A stretch of DNA of 64,000 nucleotides from Lysobacterales bacterium (GCA_021324945.1 JAJPID010000011.1:22967-86966), one strand, 5' to 3'; positions 55,657 to 63,847 are shown, counted from the first letter of the stretch. Notes: a model not told the origin generated them from the letters alone. A program made the numbers and translations.

Positions 55657-56638
55657 TCGAGCGCCCGAACCAGCGTCGCGGCAGCAGTAATTTCAAGGTG
55701 CGCTCGGCGCTCTTGCGGCGCAGGCCGGGGTGACGCAATCCGCGCCACAGCGGCGACAGCCATTGAGAGCGCGGACGGTCGAGAATCGACTCGCGCATCT
55801 CCGCTTCCAGTTCGTACATCGCTGCGAGTTGCAGGCCGAGATCTTTTCTTTCGCGCGGCAAATCATCGCGCGCGGCCACGCAACGGCGCTGGTCGGCGGC
55901 GATATCGCGATACATCGCGATCACCCGCCGATGGCGGCGTTCGTATGCGGCGTAATCGTGCCCGCTGCGGTCGAACATCCAAGCATTGAGGTTGCCGCCG
56001 TGCAGCCGATAGGCCAGCAGCGGTTCCTGCAGGCAGCGGCATTCGCCCAGCAGCGCGGCGCGCAGGCTCAGCATGTTGTCTTCAACCGTACCCTGCAGTG
56101 GCGGCAGGGACGTCAGCAATTTGCGGCGGAAAGCCATCGATGCGCCAAGCACCGTGACCAGTTTGCCGCGGCGCAGAAACCAGCGCTGATCGACGCATTC
56201 GGGCAATCCGCGCACGCGCCGCGCGATCGCGTTGCCCTTCGCATCGATATCATCCACCGCCGAACCGATCAGTTGCGCTTGCGGATGACGCATAAATGCC
56301 TCTGCAAGACGTTGCACGCGTTGCGGATAGGCGACATCGTCGCCGCTGAGGCAGACGAGGATTTCGCCGCGCGCGAGATGCGCCAGTTCGTTCAAATGCG
56401 CGCACAGGCCGAGGTTGCGCGTGGTGCTGCGCAATTGCACGTTCGCTGCGTTCGGATATCCACTCAAAACTTCGCGGGCGGCGTCCAGCGTGCCGTCACC
56501 TGAACTGTCGTCGGAAACGATGACCTCGCACGGATACGTTTGCGCCAGCGCCGAGCGCAACGCGTCGCCGATGGTGGCGCGCATGCGCCAGGCGATCACC
56601 AGCAACGTGACCGTGGGTGTGTGGTCAGCGTTCGCCAT
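55646..56638 (-). CDS. Glycosyltransferase family 2
   Basis: 330 residues. The GT-A core shows VTLLVIAWRMRATIGDALRS, VIVSDDSSGDGT and LSGDDVAYP. The C-terminal half is rich in Arg and helical. It resembles glycosyltransferases of O-antigen or capsule loci; the substrate is unknown. It overlaps the upstream WaaE-like gene by 14 bases on the same strand and the convergent GT2 gene by 11 bases, a tight packing that suggests coordinated expression of the cluster. Confidence 0.88.
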   Translation of the reverse strand: MANADHTPTVTLLVIAWRMRATIGDALRSALAQTYPCEVIVSDDSSGDGTLDAAREVLSGYPNAANVQLRSTTRNLGLCAHLNELAHLARGEILVCLSGDDVAYPQRVQRLAEAFMRHPQAQLIGSAVDDIDAKGNAIARRVRGLPECVDQRWFLRRGKLVTVLGASMAFRRKLLTSLPPLQGTVEDNMLSLRAALLGECRCLQEPLLAYRLHGGNLNAWMFDRSGHDYAAYERRHRRVIAMYRDIAADQRRCVAARDDLPRERKDLGLQLAAMYELEAEMRESILDRPRSQWLSPLWRGLRHPGLRRKSAERTLKLLLPRRWFGRSIKA

Positions 56639-57392
56639 GACTGAGCAACCACAGGCGCGCGAATTTCTCGCGCACGTAATCGGCTTCCAGCAACGCGAAC
56701 AGCAATCCGCGCCAGCCGTCGAGGAATCCGCCGCGCAGAAGGTAACCCCGCAGAAAACGCCAACAGGGATTGAGGATCAGATTGTGCAGGTGTGCGCGCC
56801 GTCCGCGTTGCTGCATGTCCTGCGCCATCAGCGCGGCGTAACGGCGGTAACGGGCGAGCTGGTCGTCCAGCGAACGGTAGGCGCGGTGTTCCAGATCGCC
56901 GGCAAGCGCCCGCACGGGACCGTCGATCACCACGTGCTCGTGGATTTCGCGCCCGGCATGCCAACCGCCGCGGCGCCGGTCGAACAGACGCAACACGCGA
57001 TCGGGATAGGCGTTGCCGTGCCGCAGGAACTTGCCGAAATATTCGGTCGCGCGTGCGAACTTGTAACCTGCGGCATCGGCAAAACCGCGATCGCGCGCGC
57101 TTTCGATCGAGTTGCGCAATCGCGGCGTGACGCGTTCGTCGGCATCCAGGCACAGCACCCAGTCGTGGCGCGCCTGCGTCACCGCAAAATCCTTTTGCGA
57201 ACGATAGCCATCGAACGCGCGTTCGATCACGCTTGCGCCGGCGCTTGCCGCAATCTCGCGCGTGCCGTCGCTGGAACCGGAATCGACGACGAGAATCTCA
57301 TCGCAGAACGCGAGCGATTCGATGCACTCGCCGATGCGGTCGGCTTCGTTCAGCGTGATGATGCAGGCCGAAAGGCGCGTGCGGTCTGGCAT
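56625..57392 (-). CDS. WaaE/KdtX-like LPS core glycosyltransferase (GT2)
   Basis: 255 residues. The family pattern is clear: LSACIITLNEADRIGECIES, VVDSGSSDGTREIA, WVLCLDADERV, and the late WHAGREIHEHVV block followed by a C-terminal amphipathic region with NLILNPCWRFLRGY. WaaE-type enzymes add a beta-1,4-glucose or similar residue to the heptose of the LPS inner core; the exact sugar here is inference. It is the first gene of a minus-strand pair and faces the GT9 genes across 108 bp, which must contain divergent promoters. Confidence 0.88.
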   Translation of the reverse strand: MPDRTRLSACIITLNEADRIGECIESLAFCDEILVVDSGSSDGTREIAASAGASVIERAFDGYRSQKDFAVTQARHDWVLCLDADERVTPRLRNSIESARDRGFADAAGYKFARATEYFGKFLRHGNAYPDRVLRLFDRRRGGWHAGREIHEHVVIDGPVRALAGDLEHRAYRSLDDQLARYRRYAALMAQDMQQRGRRAHLHNLILNPCWRFLRGYLLRGGFLDGWRGLLFALLEADYVREKFARLWLLSHGER

Positions 57393-57500
57393 GGACGGTA
57401 ACGTTGAATGGACGGGGCAAGTCTAGTGCAAGGCGTTTGCTTAGAAATCGCTTAATCACACGGAAAGGTCGGCGACAGCCGCGCGCGCTTTGATAGGCGC

Positions 57501-57977
57501 ATGCTGCTGACGCCTGCGCCGCTCGACTCAAGCCCATTGGCTGCGCCCCTGGTGGTGCGCTTCGGCGCGCTGGGCGACATGGTGCTGCTGACGCCGCTGC
57601 TGCGCCGCCTGCACCAGCGCTACGGGCAACCCTGCCGCGTGCTGGGGTCCGGTGCGTGGCTCGAACCGCTGTTCGCCGGCAACCCCGATGTGCTCGAAGT
57701 GCTTGTCTTGCGCAGCCGCCGGCGTCCGTATTGGCTGGATCGTTCGCAGCAACGCCTGGTGAAAACCTTGCGCGCGTTGCCATCGGGGCCGGTGTACGTC
57801 TGCGACGATTACGCGCTCGACAAGATCCGTTGGTTGCTGGATCGCGCAGGCGTAGCGCGTGAACAATGTGTTTATGCCAATCCCGATTGCCTGCTCGGTC
57901 ACGACGAACACTGGATCGAGCGCTGGCTGCGTTTCGGCGCGATGACGCCGGGCGCGTTTTCATCCGTGCAGACTTGA
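57501..57977 (+). CDS. GT9 heptosyltransferase, N-terminal half (gene split by in-frame TGA)
   Basis: 158 residues covering the first Rossmann domain of a family 9 glycosyltransferase (PLVVRFGALGDMVLLTPLLRRL, then PVYVCDDYALDKIRWLL). It ends at a TGA at 57975-57977. The reading frame continues without shift into the next entry, which holds the C-terminal domain, so a single nonsense change has divided a gene of about 365 codons. GT9 enzymes such as WaaC and WaaF transfer heptose to the LPS inner core. The half alone is unlikely to be active unless the two parts associate. Confidence 0.8.
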   Translation: MLLTPAPLDSSPLAAPLVVRFGALGDMVLLTPLLRRLHQRYGQPCRVLGSGAWLEPLFAGNPDVLEVLVLRSRRRPYWLDRSQQRLVKTLRALPSGPVYVCDDYALDKIRWLLDRAGVAREQCVYANPDCLLGHDEHWIERWLRFGAMTPGAFSSVQT

Positions 57978-57983
57978 TCGTTC

Positions 57984-58601
57984 ATGAGCGAAGCGCGGGA
58001 AAGCGGGCGCGCGCCGCGGCTGTACGTCAACGAGGCCGATCGCGCCGATCTGGAGCGCTGGTTGCGCTCGCACGATCTCATCGGCAAGCCGCTGCTGCTG
58101 GTGCAGCCCGGCAACAAGCGCACGCTCAAGCGCGGACGCGCCGGCCAACTCAATGATGAAAAAGCCTGGCCGAAGGAACGTTGGGCCGAGTTGATCCGGG
58201 CGATACTGGCGCGCGATCCGCGAATCCACGTGGTGCTATGCGGCGTGCCGGCCGAAGCCGCGGTGCTGCGCGCGATTGGGCGTGCGGTGGATTCGGGGCG
58301 CGTGCTCGAGGCCAGTCGGGAACTGCCGCTGCGCCGGTTGATGGCGCTGTGCGAAATCGCGTGCGCGATGATCTCCGTTGACACCGGCCCGGCGCACGCG
58401 GCCGCGGCGATGGATTGTCCGTTGATCGTGTTATATGGTGCCGCCTCGCCAGCGCAGTGGTTGCCGCGCAGCCCCGGCGGCAGCGCGGTGATCGCGTTGG
58501 GCGGTCCGCCGCGGCGCGCGCGCGTGGCGCAGATCGAGCTGGATGAAGTGCTGGCGGCTTGGAGTAAACTGCCGTTGCGCTGTCTTGCGCAGGGGACCTG
58601 A
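57984..58601 (+). CDS. GT9 heptosyltransferase, C-terminal half
   Basis: 205 residues with the donor-binding domain of GT9 enzymes: LLLVQPGNKRTLKRG, KAWPKERWAELIRAI, and the signature ISVDTGPAHAAAAMDCPLIVLYG. It is in the same frame as the preceding half, two codons after the TGA. The ATG at 57984 has no ribosome-binding site, so independent translation would be weak. Its stop overlaps the next gene's ATG (TGATG). Best read as the second part of a broken gene. Confidence 0.8.
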   Translation: MSEARESGRAPRLYVNEADRADLERWLRSHDLIGKPLLLVQPGNKRTLKRGRAGQLNDEKAWPKERWAELIRAILARDPRIHVVLCGVPAEAAVLRAIGRAVDSGRVLEASRELPLRRLMALCEIACAMISVDTGPAHAAAAMDCPLIVLYGAASPAQWLPRSPGGSAVIALGGPPRRARVAQIELDEVLAAWSKLPLRCLAQGT

Positions 58602-59077
58602 TGCACCCGGTGGTGATTCGCTTCGGCCGCCTCGGCGACATGATCCTGCTGGCGCCGCTGCTGGAACATCTGCATCGACGCTGGGGCGAACCCTGCATCC
58701 TGCTGGGGCCGGGACCGTGGTCGGCGGAGTTGTACGCCGGTCATCCCGACGTCGCCGAAATCGCGCAGGTGCACGCGCGGCATCGTCCCCTTCCGCTCAG
58801 TCCGCAACGCTGGCGGATGCTGCGCATCCTGCATCGCACGCGTGGCGCGCCGGTGTACGTGTGCGAAACCGAGCCGCGCGCGCTGGACAAGATCAGGCGG
58901 ATGCTGACGCTGGCACGGATCGATCGCGCGCACTGCGTGTTCATCACCGATTTCCCGGCGTTCGAGAACGAGCACTGGGTCGATCGTCTGCTGCGGGTCG
59001 CGGCGCAATCGCCGCCGGCGACAGTGCGAAATTCGCTGCACGATACGGATCGACCTCGCATCAGGGCGCTCCGCTAA
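58601..59077 (+). CDS. Truncated GT9 glycosyltransferase (N-terminal domain only)
   Basis: 158 residues, paralogous to the first GT9 half (VVIRFGRLGDMILLAPLLEHL, APVYVCETEPRALDKIRRML). After about residue 135 the sequence ends in LHDTDRPRIRALR, and no C-terminal donor domain is found in any frame of the 54 bp before the next gene, so the domain has been deleted. It is translationally coupled to the preceding half. Probably non-functional by itself. Confidence 0.75.
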   Translation: MHPVVIRFGRLGDMILLAPLLEHLHRRWGEPCILLGPGPWSAELYAGHPDVAEIAQVHARHRPLPLSPQRWRMLRILHRTRGAPVYVCETEPRALDKIRRMLTLARIDRAHCVFITDFPAFENEHWVDRLLRVAAQSPPATVRNSLHDTDRPRIRALR

Positions 59078-59131
59078 ACTTGCGCGGTTTGCGATCGCGC
59101 ATGATCGCAAAATCACACCGGCGGAATTCCT

Positions 59132-60838
59132 TTGGTTCGCTATACCTACGCCCGATCCGAACATCTGCGCGCGCTGCTGTGGTGGCTGCCGTTGTGGTCG
59201 CTCGTGGCGCTGGTCGCGATCTTTGCACACGGGCCGATGCCGATGTATTCCACGCGTACGCTGAGCGTGGCGTGGGAGATGTGGTCGCAACATCACTGGC
59301 TGGTGCCGTGGATCAATGGCGCACCATACAGTCAGAAAGTGCCGCTGCTGTTCTGGATGATCCACGCCGGCTGGTTTGCGTTCGGCGTCGGCGACGTCTG
59401 GCCGCGCGTGCTGGAAGTGCTGATCGGCGCGGCGCAGTTGATCTTGGCGCAGGCGCTGGCGCGGCGGTTGTTTCCGCAGCGGCCGTGGGTGGCGCGCGCG
59501 ACGCCGTGGATGCTTGCCGCGCTGTCGTTCGCGTTCCTGTTCGGCCTGCAGATCATGTACGAAGTGCTGCTGAGCGTGTTCGTGCTCGGCGCATTGTTGT
59601 GTGTCGCTCCGGCGCCGAAGCGCGAAGCGCCGAACTGGATCGGATTTGCGATCTGCATCGGCCTGGGATTGCTGACCAAAGGCCCGGTGATGGCGCTGCA
59701 CGTGATGTCCGTGTGGCTGCTCGGGCCTTGGTGGAATCAATACGCGCGCGAGCAGCGCATGCGCTGGTACGGATTCGGCCTGCTCGCTTTTCTCGGCGGC
59801 TTCGCGATGCTGACCGCGTGGGTGATTCCCGCGATCCATGTTGGCGGCGCGGCGTATACGAACGAACTGCTGTTCAAGCAGACCGCCGGCCGCGTGGTGG
59901 AAGCATTCGATCATGCGCGGCCAATGTGGTGGTATCTGCCGTGGCTGCCGGCGGTGTTGTTTCCGTTCATCGCCTGGCCGCGCGCCTGGGCTGCGGTGTT
60001 CGGCTTGCGCAGGCCATTGGAGTCCGGACTGCGCTTCTGTATTGCGTGGATCGTGCCGGTGTTCGTGGTGTTCTGCCTGATCAGTGGCAAGCAGACCTAT
60101 TACCTGATTCCGGAACTGCCGCCGGCGGTGATACTTATCGCCTGTGCGATCGCGCGCTGGCGCGAACGCAACGGCGGTGCGGAGCGCTCGGCGTGGCTCG
60201 GTCCGTGGCCGCTCGCCATCGGATCGTTCGCGTTGGCGATCATGTTGTTCGCATTGCCCGCGCTGGTGTCGAGCGGACGAATCGCCGATCACTGGCTGCG
60301 CGCTCTTTCAGTCGCCAGCGCGCCGTTCGGCGTGCTGTATCTGCTGCTCGGCGCGCTGATGCTGTTGCGTGGACGCGGCGAATTGCGCCGCATCGCGTTC
60401 GCCAGCCTGGTCGGCACGGCCGCGGCGTATCTGTTGTTCACGCTGACACTGTGGCCGGCGTTCAATCTCGCACCGGTGTCGCAACTGCTTGCTCGCGCGC
60501 AAAGCCAAGGCCGCGCGATCGGAAACCTGGACATCTACGAAGGCCAGTTCCATTTTCTCGGCCGGCTCAAGCAACCGATCGATCGTCTCTATGATGGCGG
60601 TTATTTACAAGGCTGGGCGCGCGCGCACCCCAATGGTTTGATCGTCGAATATCCAAGCAAACTCGATCCAGCCGATTTGCGTTACGCGGTGTTCGTGCAA
60701 CCATTCCGTTCGATCTGGCTGGTAGTGTGGAATGCGGACACGCTGGCCGCCTTGCGCCGCGGCGAGAAACCGTCGGAGCCGCCGCGTCCGACAGCGGTTT
60801 ATCCCGACGACTACTGGCGCTACGCGCAATTACGGTAG
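59132..60838 (+). CDS. Second ArnT/PMT-like membrane glycosyltransferase
   Basis: 568 residues with about 12 membrane helices. It resembles the ArnT-like enzyme at 52940, but the early acidic motif is replaced: the first loop reads GPMPMYSTRTLSVAWEM, with no Asp-Glu pair, and QKVPLLFWMIHAGW corresponds to the SDKPPLFMW block. A different donor or loss of activity is possible. The frame begins with a TTG at 59132; no ATG with a ribosome-binding site precedes it in frame. It is the last large gene of the plus-strand set. Confidence 0.82.
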   Translation: MVRYTYARSEHLRALLWWLPLWSLVALVAIFAHGPMPMYSTRTLSVAWEMWSQHHWLVPWINGAPYSQKVPLLFWMIHAGWFAFGVGDVWPRVLEVLIGAAQLILAQALARRLFPQRPWVARATPWMLAALSFAFLFGLQIMYEVLLSVFVLGALLCVAPAPKREAPNWIGFAICIGLGLLTKGPVMALHVMSVWLLGPWWNQYAREQRMRWYGFGLLAFLGGFAMLTAWVIPAIHVGGAAYTNELLFKQTAGRVVEAFDHARPMWWYLPWLPAVLFPFIAWPRAWAAVFGLRRPLESGLRFCIAWIVPVFVVFCLISGKQTYYLIPELPPAVILIACAIARWRERNGGAERSAWLGPWPLAIGSFALAIMLFALPALVSSGRIADHWLRALSVASAPFGVLYLLLGALMLLRGRGELRRIAFASLVGTAAAYLLFTLTLWPAFNLAPVSQLLARAQSQGRAIGNLDIYEGQFHFLGRLKQPIDRLYDGGYLQGWARAHPNGLIVEYPSKLDPADLRYAVFVQPFRSIWLVVWNADTLAALRRGEKPSEPPRPTAVYPDDYWRYAQLR

Positions 60839-60878
60839 GGCGCCTCGGCCCGCCGATGTCCTTCGGCGCGCGTCGATC

Positions 60879-60894
60879 GCGGGCTGAAGCCCGC
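60879..60894. repeat. GCGGGCT-GA-AGCCCGC palindromic repeat
   Basis: A perfect 7-bp stem with a 2-base centre, followed by TCTACA. I recall the motif GCGGGCTTCAGCCCGC with TCTACA-type flanks as a dispersed extragenic repeat in Xanthomonadales genomes. Here it lies between the ArnT-like gene and the TPR gene. Confidence 0.65.
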
Positions 60895-60914
60895 TCTACA
60901 CTGGCTGCGGCGAA

Positions 60915-61250
60915 ATGAAAGACGGCATGAACGAACAACGCATCGCCAACCTGCGCGCGCAACTGGGCGGCCCGCGCGACGGCGCACTGCTGCGCTATTC
61001 GCTGGGCGGCGCATTGCTGGATGCGGGTGAGTGGGCCGAAGCCGTGATCCAGTTGCGCGAAGCACTGACTTTCGATCCGGATTATTCGGCCGCGTGGAAG
61101 TTGCTGGGCAAGGCGCAACTCGCGTCGGGCGATAGCGCCTCCGCGGCAAAGGCGTGGCGCGAAGGCATCGCTGTGGCGGAAAAGCGCGGCGACGTGCAGG
61201 CGGCGAAGGAGATGCGGGTGTTCTTGAAACGCGTGGGAGGTGAGCGGTAA
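60915..61250 (+). CDS. Small TPR-repeat protein
   Basis: 111 residues, essentially two to three tetratricopeptide repeats (LRYSLGGALLDAGEWAEAV, AAWKLLGKAQLASGDSASAA). No signal peptide. TPR proteins serve as adaptors; the partner is unknown. The start may be the ATG at 60915 or 60927. Its last codons and the TAA stop lie in a GTGAGCGG repeat that also forms the end of the convergent acyltransferase gene. Confidence 0.8.
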   Translation: MKDGMNEQRIANLRAQLGGPRDGALLRYSLGGALLDAGEWAEAVIQLREALTFDPDYSAAWKLLGKAQLASGDSASAAKAWREGIAVAEKRGDVQAAKEMRVFLKRVGGER

Positions 61251-61316
61251 AGCGGTGAGCCGGTGCTTCGCCAAAATTCACGCTCTTCCGCTGACCGCTC
61301 AGGGCTCACCGCTCAC
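61240..61316. repeat. GTGAGCGGT inverted repeat joining two convergent gene ends
   Basis: GTGAGCGGT at 61240-61248 is perfectly inverted as ACCGCTCAC at 61308-61316, with further GGTGAGC/GCTCACC copies inside. It contains the stops of both convergent genes and gives both proteins a C-terminal Glu-Arg. Likely a hairpin terminator for both strands. Confidence 0.65.
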
Positions 61317-62220
61317 GGTTCCGCGCCATCCAATATGGATCCGGTTCGCCGGGATTGGGCCGTTCCGACCAGCGTTTGTAAGCCCACTGGTATTGCGTGA
61401 AGGCAATCTCGACGCACTCCTGCACGCCGCGATTCAATGCGGTGCAGGCGGCGCGCAAATCGGCGCTTGCGATTTCCTTCGGCGCGGCCTGGAAATGGAT
61501 ACGGAAACCCGCGCCGTGCCGCAATCGTTCTGCGAACGCGAACAGCACCGCCGCGCCGGTGCGGTGCGCCATCCGCGGCAGCAGCACCATGGTGTTTGCC
61601 TCCACGCCGAAGAACGGCGCGAACTGACCTTCGCCGCGCTTGGGCTGCTGGTCGGGAAGGATGCCGACCACGCCGCCGGCGCTGAGCCGCTTGTACAGCG
61701 AGCGCACGCCGGCGGGATCGGCACGCACCTGCTGCGGCGCCAGCCCACCGCGTGCGCGGCGCAGCATCGCTTCGAAGGCGACATCGCGCGGCGGCGAATA
61801 CAGGATCGCGATCGGCGTGCGGCTGGCGAGCCAGTGGTTCAAGATTTCCCAGCAACCCAGGTGCGGCGCGGCGATGATCAAGCCGCGCCGCGCGTTCAAT
61901 GCCGCCTCGAACAATTCCTGTCCGCGCACTTCGCGCACCAGCTCCAGCGCGTGCAACGCGCCACGTCCCCACACCGCAGCGAGTTCGGTGACCGCGCGGC
62001 CGGTTTCGATCAGGGAGAGCCTCGTCAAGCGCTCACGCGAGGCATCTGTGAGTTTCGGGCACGCAAGCGCAAGACTCACTTGCGTGTGCACACGTTCGCG
62101 CGCGTGCTCGCGCCACCACAACATCAGGCCAAGGACGGTGCCGAGCGCATACAGCGCGCGCAGCGGCAAGGCGCCGAGCACGCGCAGCGCGGTCCAGGTC
62201 AGTGCGACATACCAGCGCAT
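61306..62220 (-). CDS. LpxL/HtrB-type lipid A acyltransferase (copy 2)
   Basis: 304 residues. One membrane helix near the N-terminus (residues 1-35) is followed by the acyltransferase domain with the HX4E motif in APHLGCWE and the later LLPDQQPKRGEG-like block (GILPDQQPKRGEGQFAPFFG). Such enzymes add a secondary acyl chain to lipid A. It overlaps the upstream paralogue (TGATG), so the two are coupled. The last residues (NRER) and stop derive from a repeat. Which acyl chain it transfers is unknown; LpxL and LpxM types are hard to separate by eye. Confidence 0.9.
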   Translation of the reverse strand: MRWYVALTWTALRVLGALPLRALYALGTVLGLMLWWREHARERVHTQVSLALACPKLTDASRERLTRLSLIETGRAVTELAAVWGRGALHALELVREVRGQELFEAALNARRGLIIAAPHLGCWEILNHWLASRTPIAILYSPPRDVAFEAMLRRARGGLAPQQVRADPAGVRSLYKRLSAGGVVGILPDQQPKRGEGQFAPFFGVEANTMVLLPRMAHRTGAAVLFAFAERLRHGAGFRIHFQAAPKEIASADLRAACTALNRGVQECVEIAFTQYQWAYKRWSERPNPGEPDPYWMARNRER

Positions 62221-63131
62221 CAGCCGGCGTGCTCCATGAGGTGCGACGTGCGGTAGATGTCCGGCAATCCGCTGCCGGGTCGCGGTTTGAAACGTTTGTA
62301 GTTCCACTGATATTGCGCGAAGGCGAGTCGCACGCAGTCCTCGACAGCGGCGTTCAAGGCCGTGCAGGCGATCGCGAGATCGGGATCGCGCAGCGCCACG
62401 GGCGTTTCCCGAAAGTGAATGACGAAGCCGCGCGCCTTGGGCAGGCGCTCGACGAACAGCATCAACACGTTCGCTTGAGTGCGGGCTGCCAGGCGTGGCA
62501 GCAGCGTCATCGTCAGCGCCGGTACGCCGAAGAACGGCGCAACGGTCCCGCCACTGCGCGGCACGTGGTCGGGCATGATCGATACCACGCCGCCGTTCCC
62601 CAGATGCCTGAACACGCGCCGCACACCTGAATCGTCGATCGGGAATTGGGTGGAAGCGCCGCCTTCGCGCAAGCGCCGCAGCAGCAGTTCCAATTGCGGA
62701 TACCGCGGCTGCGTATAAAACGTCGCGAATGGCGTACGCGCTCCGACCCAGTAATTGGCCACCTCCCAACTGCCAAGGTGTGGCGCGCAGAGGATCAATC
62801 CTTTGCCGGATGCGAGTGCCGCTTCGAACAATTCGCCGCCACGCACCTCGCGCACGGCGCGGAGCGTGCGATCGATGCGTGTCCAGATGCCGAACGCTTC
62901 CAGCAGCGCCTTGCCGGTCTCGATCAGGCACTCGCGCGCCAATTTGTTTCGAACCGGCAAGCTCAGTTGCGGCCGCACCCGCGCGAGATTGGCTTGCACG
63001 ATCTCGCGCTTGCGCGTGGGCAGCAGCCAGAAGATCCAGCCCGATGCGGCGCCGCACATTTGCCAGAAACGCAGCGGCAGCGCGGATACCGCGCGCAGCA
63101 ATACGAAGAGGATCGAGGTGTACCAGCGCAT
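62220..63131 (-). CDS. LpxL/HtrB-type lipid A acyltransferase (copy 1)
   Basis: 303 residues, same architecture as its downstream neighbour: an N-terminal membrane helix (MRWYTSILFVLLRAVSALPL), the HX4E motif APHLGSWE, MPDHVPRSGGTVAPFFGVP, and an AFAQYQWNYKRFKPRP end. The ATG at 63131 starts with the same MRWY as copy 2, which supports both starts and suggests a tandem duplication followed by divergence. Together they could place two secondary acyl chains. It is divergent from dtd, 39 bp away. Confidence 0.92.
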   Translation of the reverse strand: MRWYTSILFVLLRAVSALPLRFWQMCGAASGWIFWLLPTRKREIVQANLARVRPQLSLPVRNKLARECLIETGKALLEAFGIWTRIDRTLRAVREVRGGELFEAALASGKGLILCAPHLGSWEVANYWVGARTPFATFYTQPRYPQLELLLRRLREGGASTQFPIDDSGVRRVFRHLGNGGVVSIMPDHVPRSGGTVAPFFGVPALTMTLLPRLAARTQANVLMLFVERLPKARGFVIHFRETPVALRDPDLAIACTALNAAVEDCVRLAFAQYQWNYKRFKPRPGSGLPDIYRTSHLMEHAG

Positions 63132-63170
63132 CGGTGCGAGTGTAGCCAAGAATCTTGCTACGCTCCCGGC

Positions 63171-63659
63171 ATGATCTCCCTCATCCAGCGCGTCACCCAA
63201 GCGCGTGTCGAAGTGGACGGCCAAACAATCGGCGCGATCGGCCCAGGGCTGCTCGCGCTGGTCGGGGTGGAACCTGGCGACGGCCAAGCACAGGTCCAGC
63301 GCATGTGCGAACGACTGCTGGGCTATCGCATCTTCGGCGATGAAACGGGTCGAATGAACCGCTCGCTCGTCGACGTGCGCGGCGGTTTGTTGCTGGTGCC
63401 GCAATTCACGCTGGCCGCCGATACAGCCAAGGGCATGCGACCGAGTTTCACGTCCGCCGCATCGCCGGAACAGGCAAAGCGGTGGTTCGAGCGACTCATG
63501 GAACTCGCGCGCGCCTCGTATCCGAAGGTTGAAACGGGCCGCTTCGGCGCGCATATGACGGTGCACTTGGTGAACGACGGGCCAGTCACGTTCATTTTGC
63601 GATCATCCATGATCGCTGCTCGTCCCGCTCATGCCGCCGGTTGCGAGGAGGACGACTGA
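63171..63659 (+). CDS. dtd: D-aminoacyl-tRNA deacylase
   Basis: 162 residues. It hydrolyses D-amino acids from mischarged tRNA (for example D-Tyr-tRNA). The start MISLIQRVTQARVEVDG, the PQFTLAADT block (usually SQFTLAADT; Ser is Pro here) and the cross-subunit NDGPVTF motif are present. Most Dtd proteins end soon after GPVTF at about 145 residues; this one carries about 17 more, ending in a Glu/Asp-rich tail. Start ATG at 63171. Confidence 0.94.
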   Translation: MISLIQRVTQARVEVDGQTIGAIGPGLLALVGVEPGDGQAQVQRMCERLLGYRIFGDETGRMNRSLVDVRGGLLLVPQFTLAADTAKGMRPSFTSAASPEQAKRWFERLMELARASYPKVETGRFGAHMTVHLVNDGPVTFILRSSMIAARPAHAAGCEEDD

Positions 63660-63715
63660 AAGCGGGCCACGGAGCTCTCGCCCACGGATGACAGCTCAGG
63701 CCGCGCTTCAGAGAA

Positions 63716-63807
63716 GCCCCGCTTCCGATGGTCTTCCAAGGCTCGTCTTCGCCCGCTTCTTGCATGGCTTTTCATTCGCGCCGAAGGCCGTAGCGGGGCG
63801 AGTTTTT
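63716..63807 (+). terminator. Possible terminator between dtd and rpoD
   Basis: GCCCCGCT at 63716-63723 is inverted as AGCGGGGC at 63792-63799 and followed by five T residues. The loop of 68 bases is long, though it may fold internally, so this could also be part of the rpoD leader region. Confidence 0.4.
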
Positions 63808-63817
63808 GCTTGAAATG

Positions 63818-63847
63818 TGGTCAAAAAATCGCCACATCCGTTATACT
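63818..63847 (+). promoter_or_regulatory. Sigma-70 promoter of rpoD
   Basis: TATACT at 63842-63847 is a near-consensus -10 box, with TGGTCA at 63818-63823 as a weaker -35 at 18-bp spacing. The start codon of rpoD is 28 bp downstream, leaving a short leader. Confidence 0.6.

Noticed and set aside
57975..57977. In-frame TGA of the GT9 gene as a selenocysteine codon.
   Set aside because: GT9 enzymes have no known selenocysteine at this linker, and no SECIS-like hairpin is evident just after it. Nonsense mutation is simpler.
57899..60292. A 797-codon open frame on the minus strand across the GT9 and ArnT-like genes.
   Set aside because: It is antisense to clear glycosyltransferases; its translation is low-complexity (Arg, Gln, His, Pro) with no domain, as expected for the complement of GC-rich codons.
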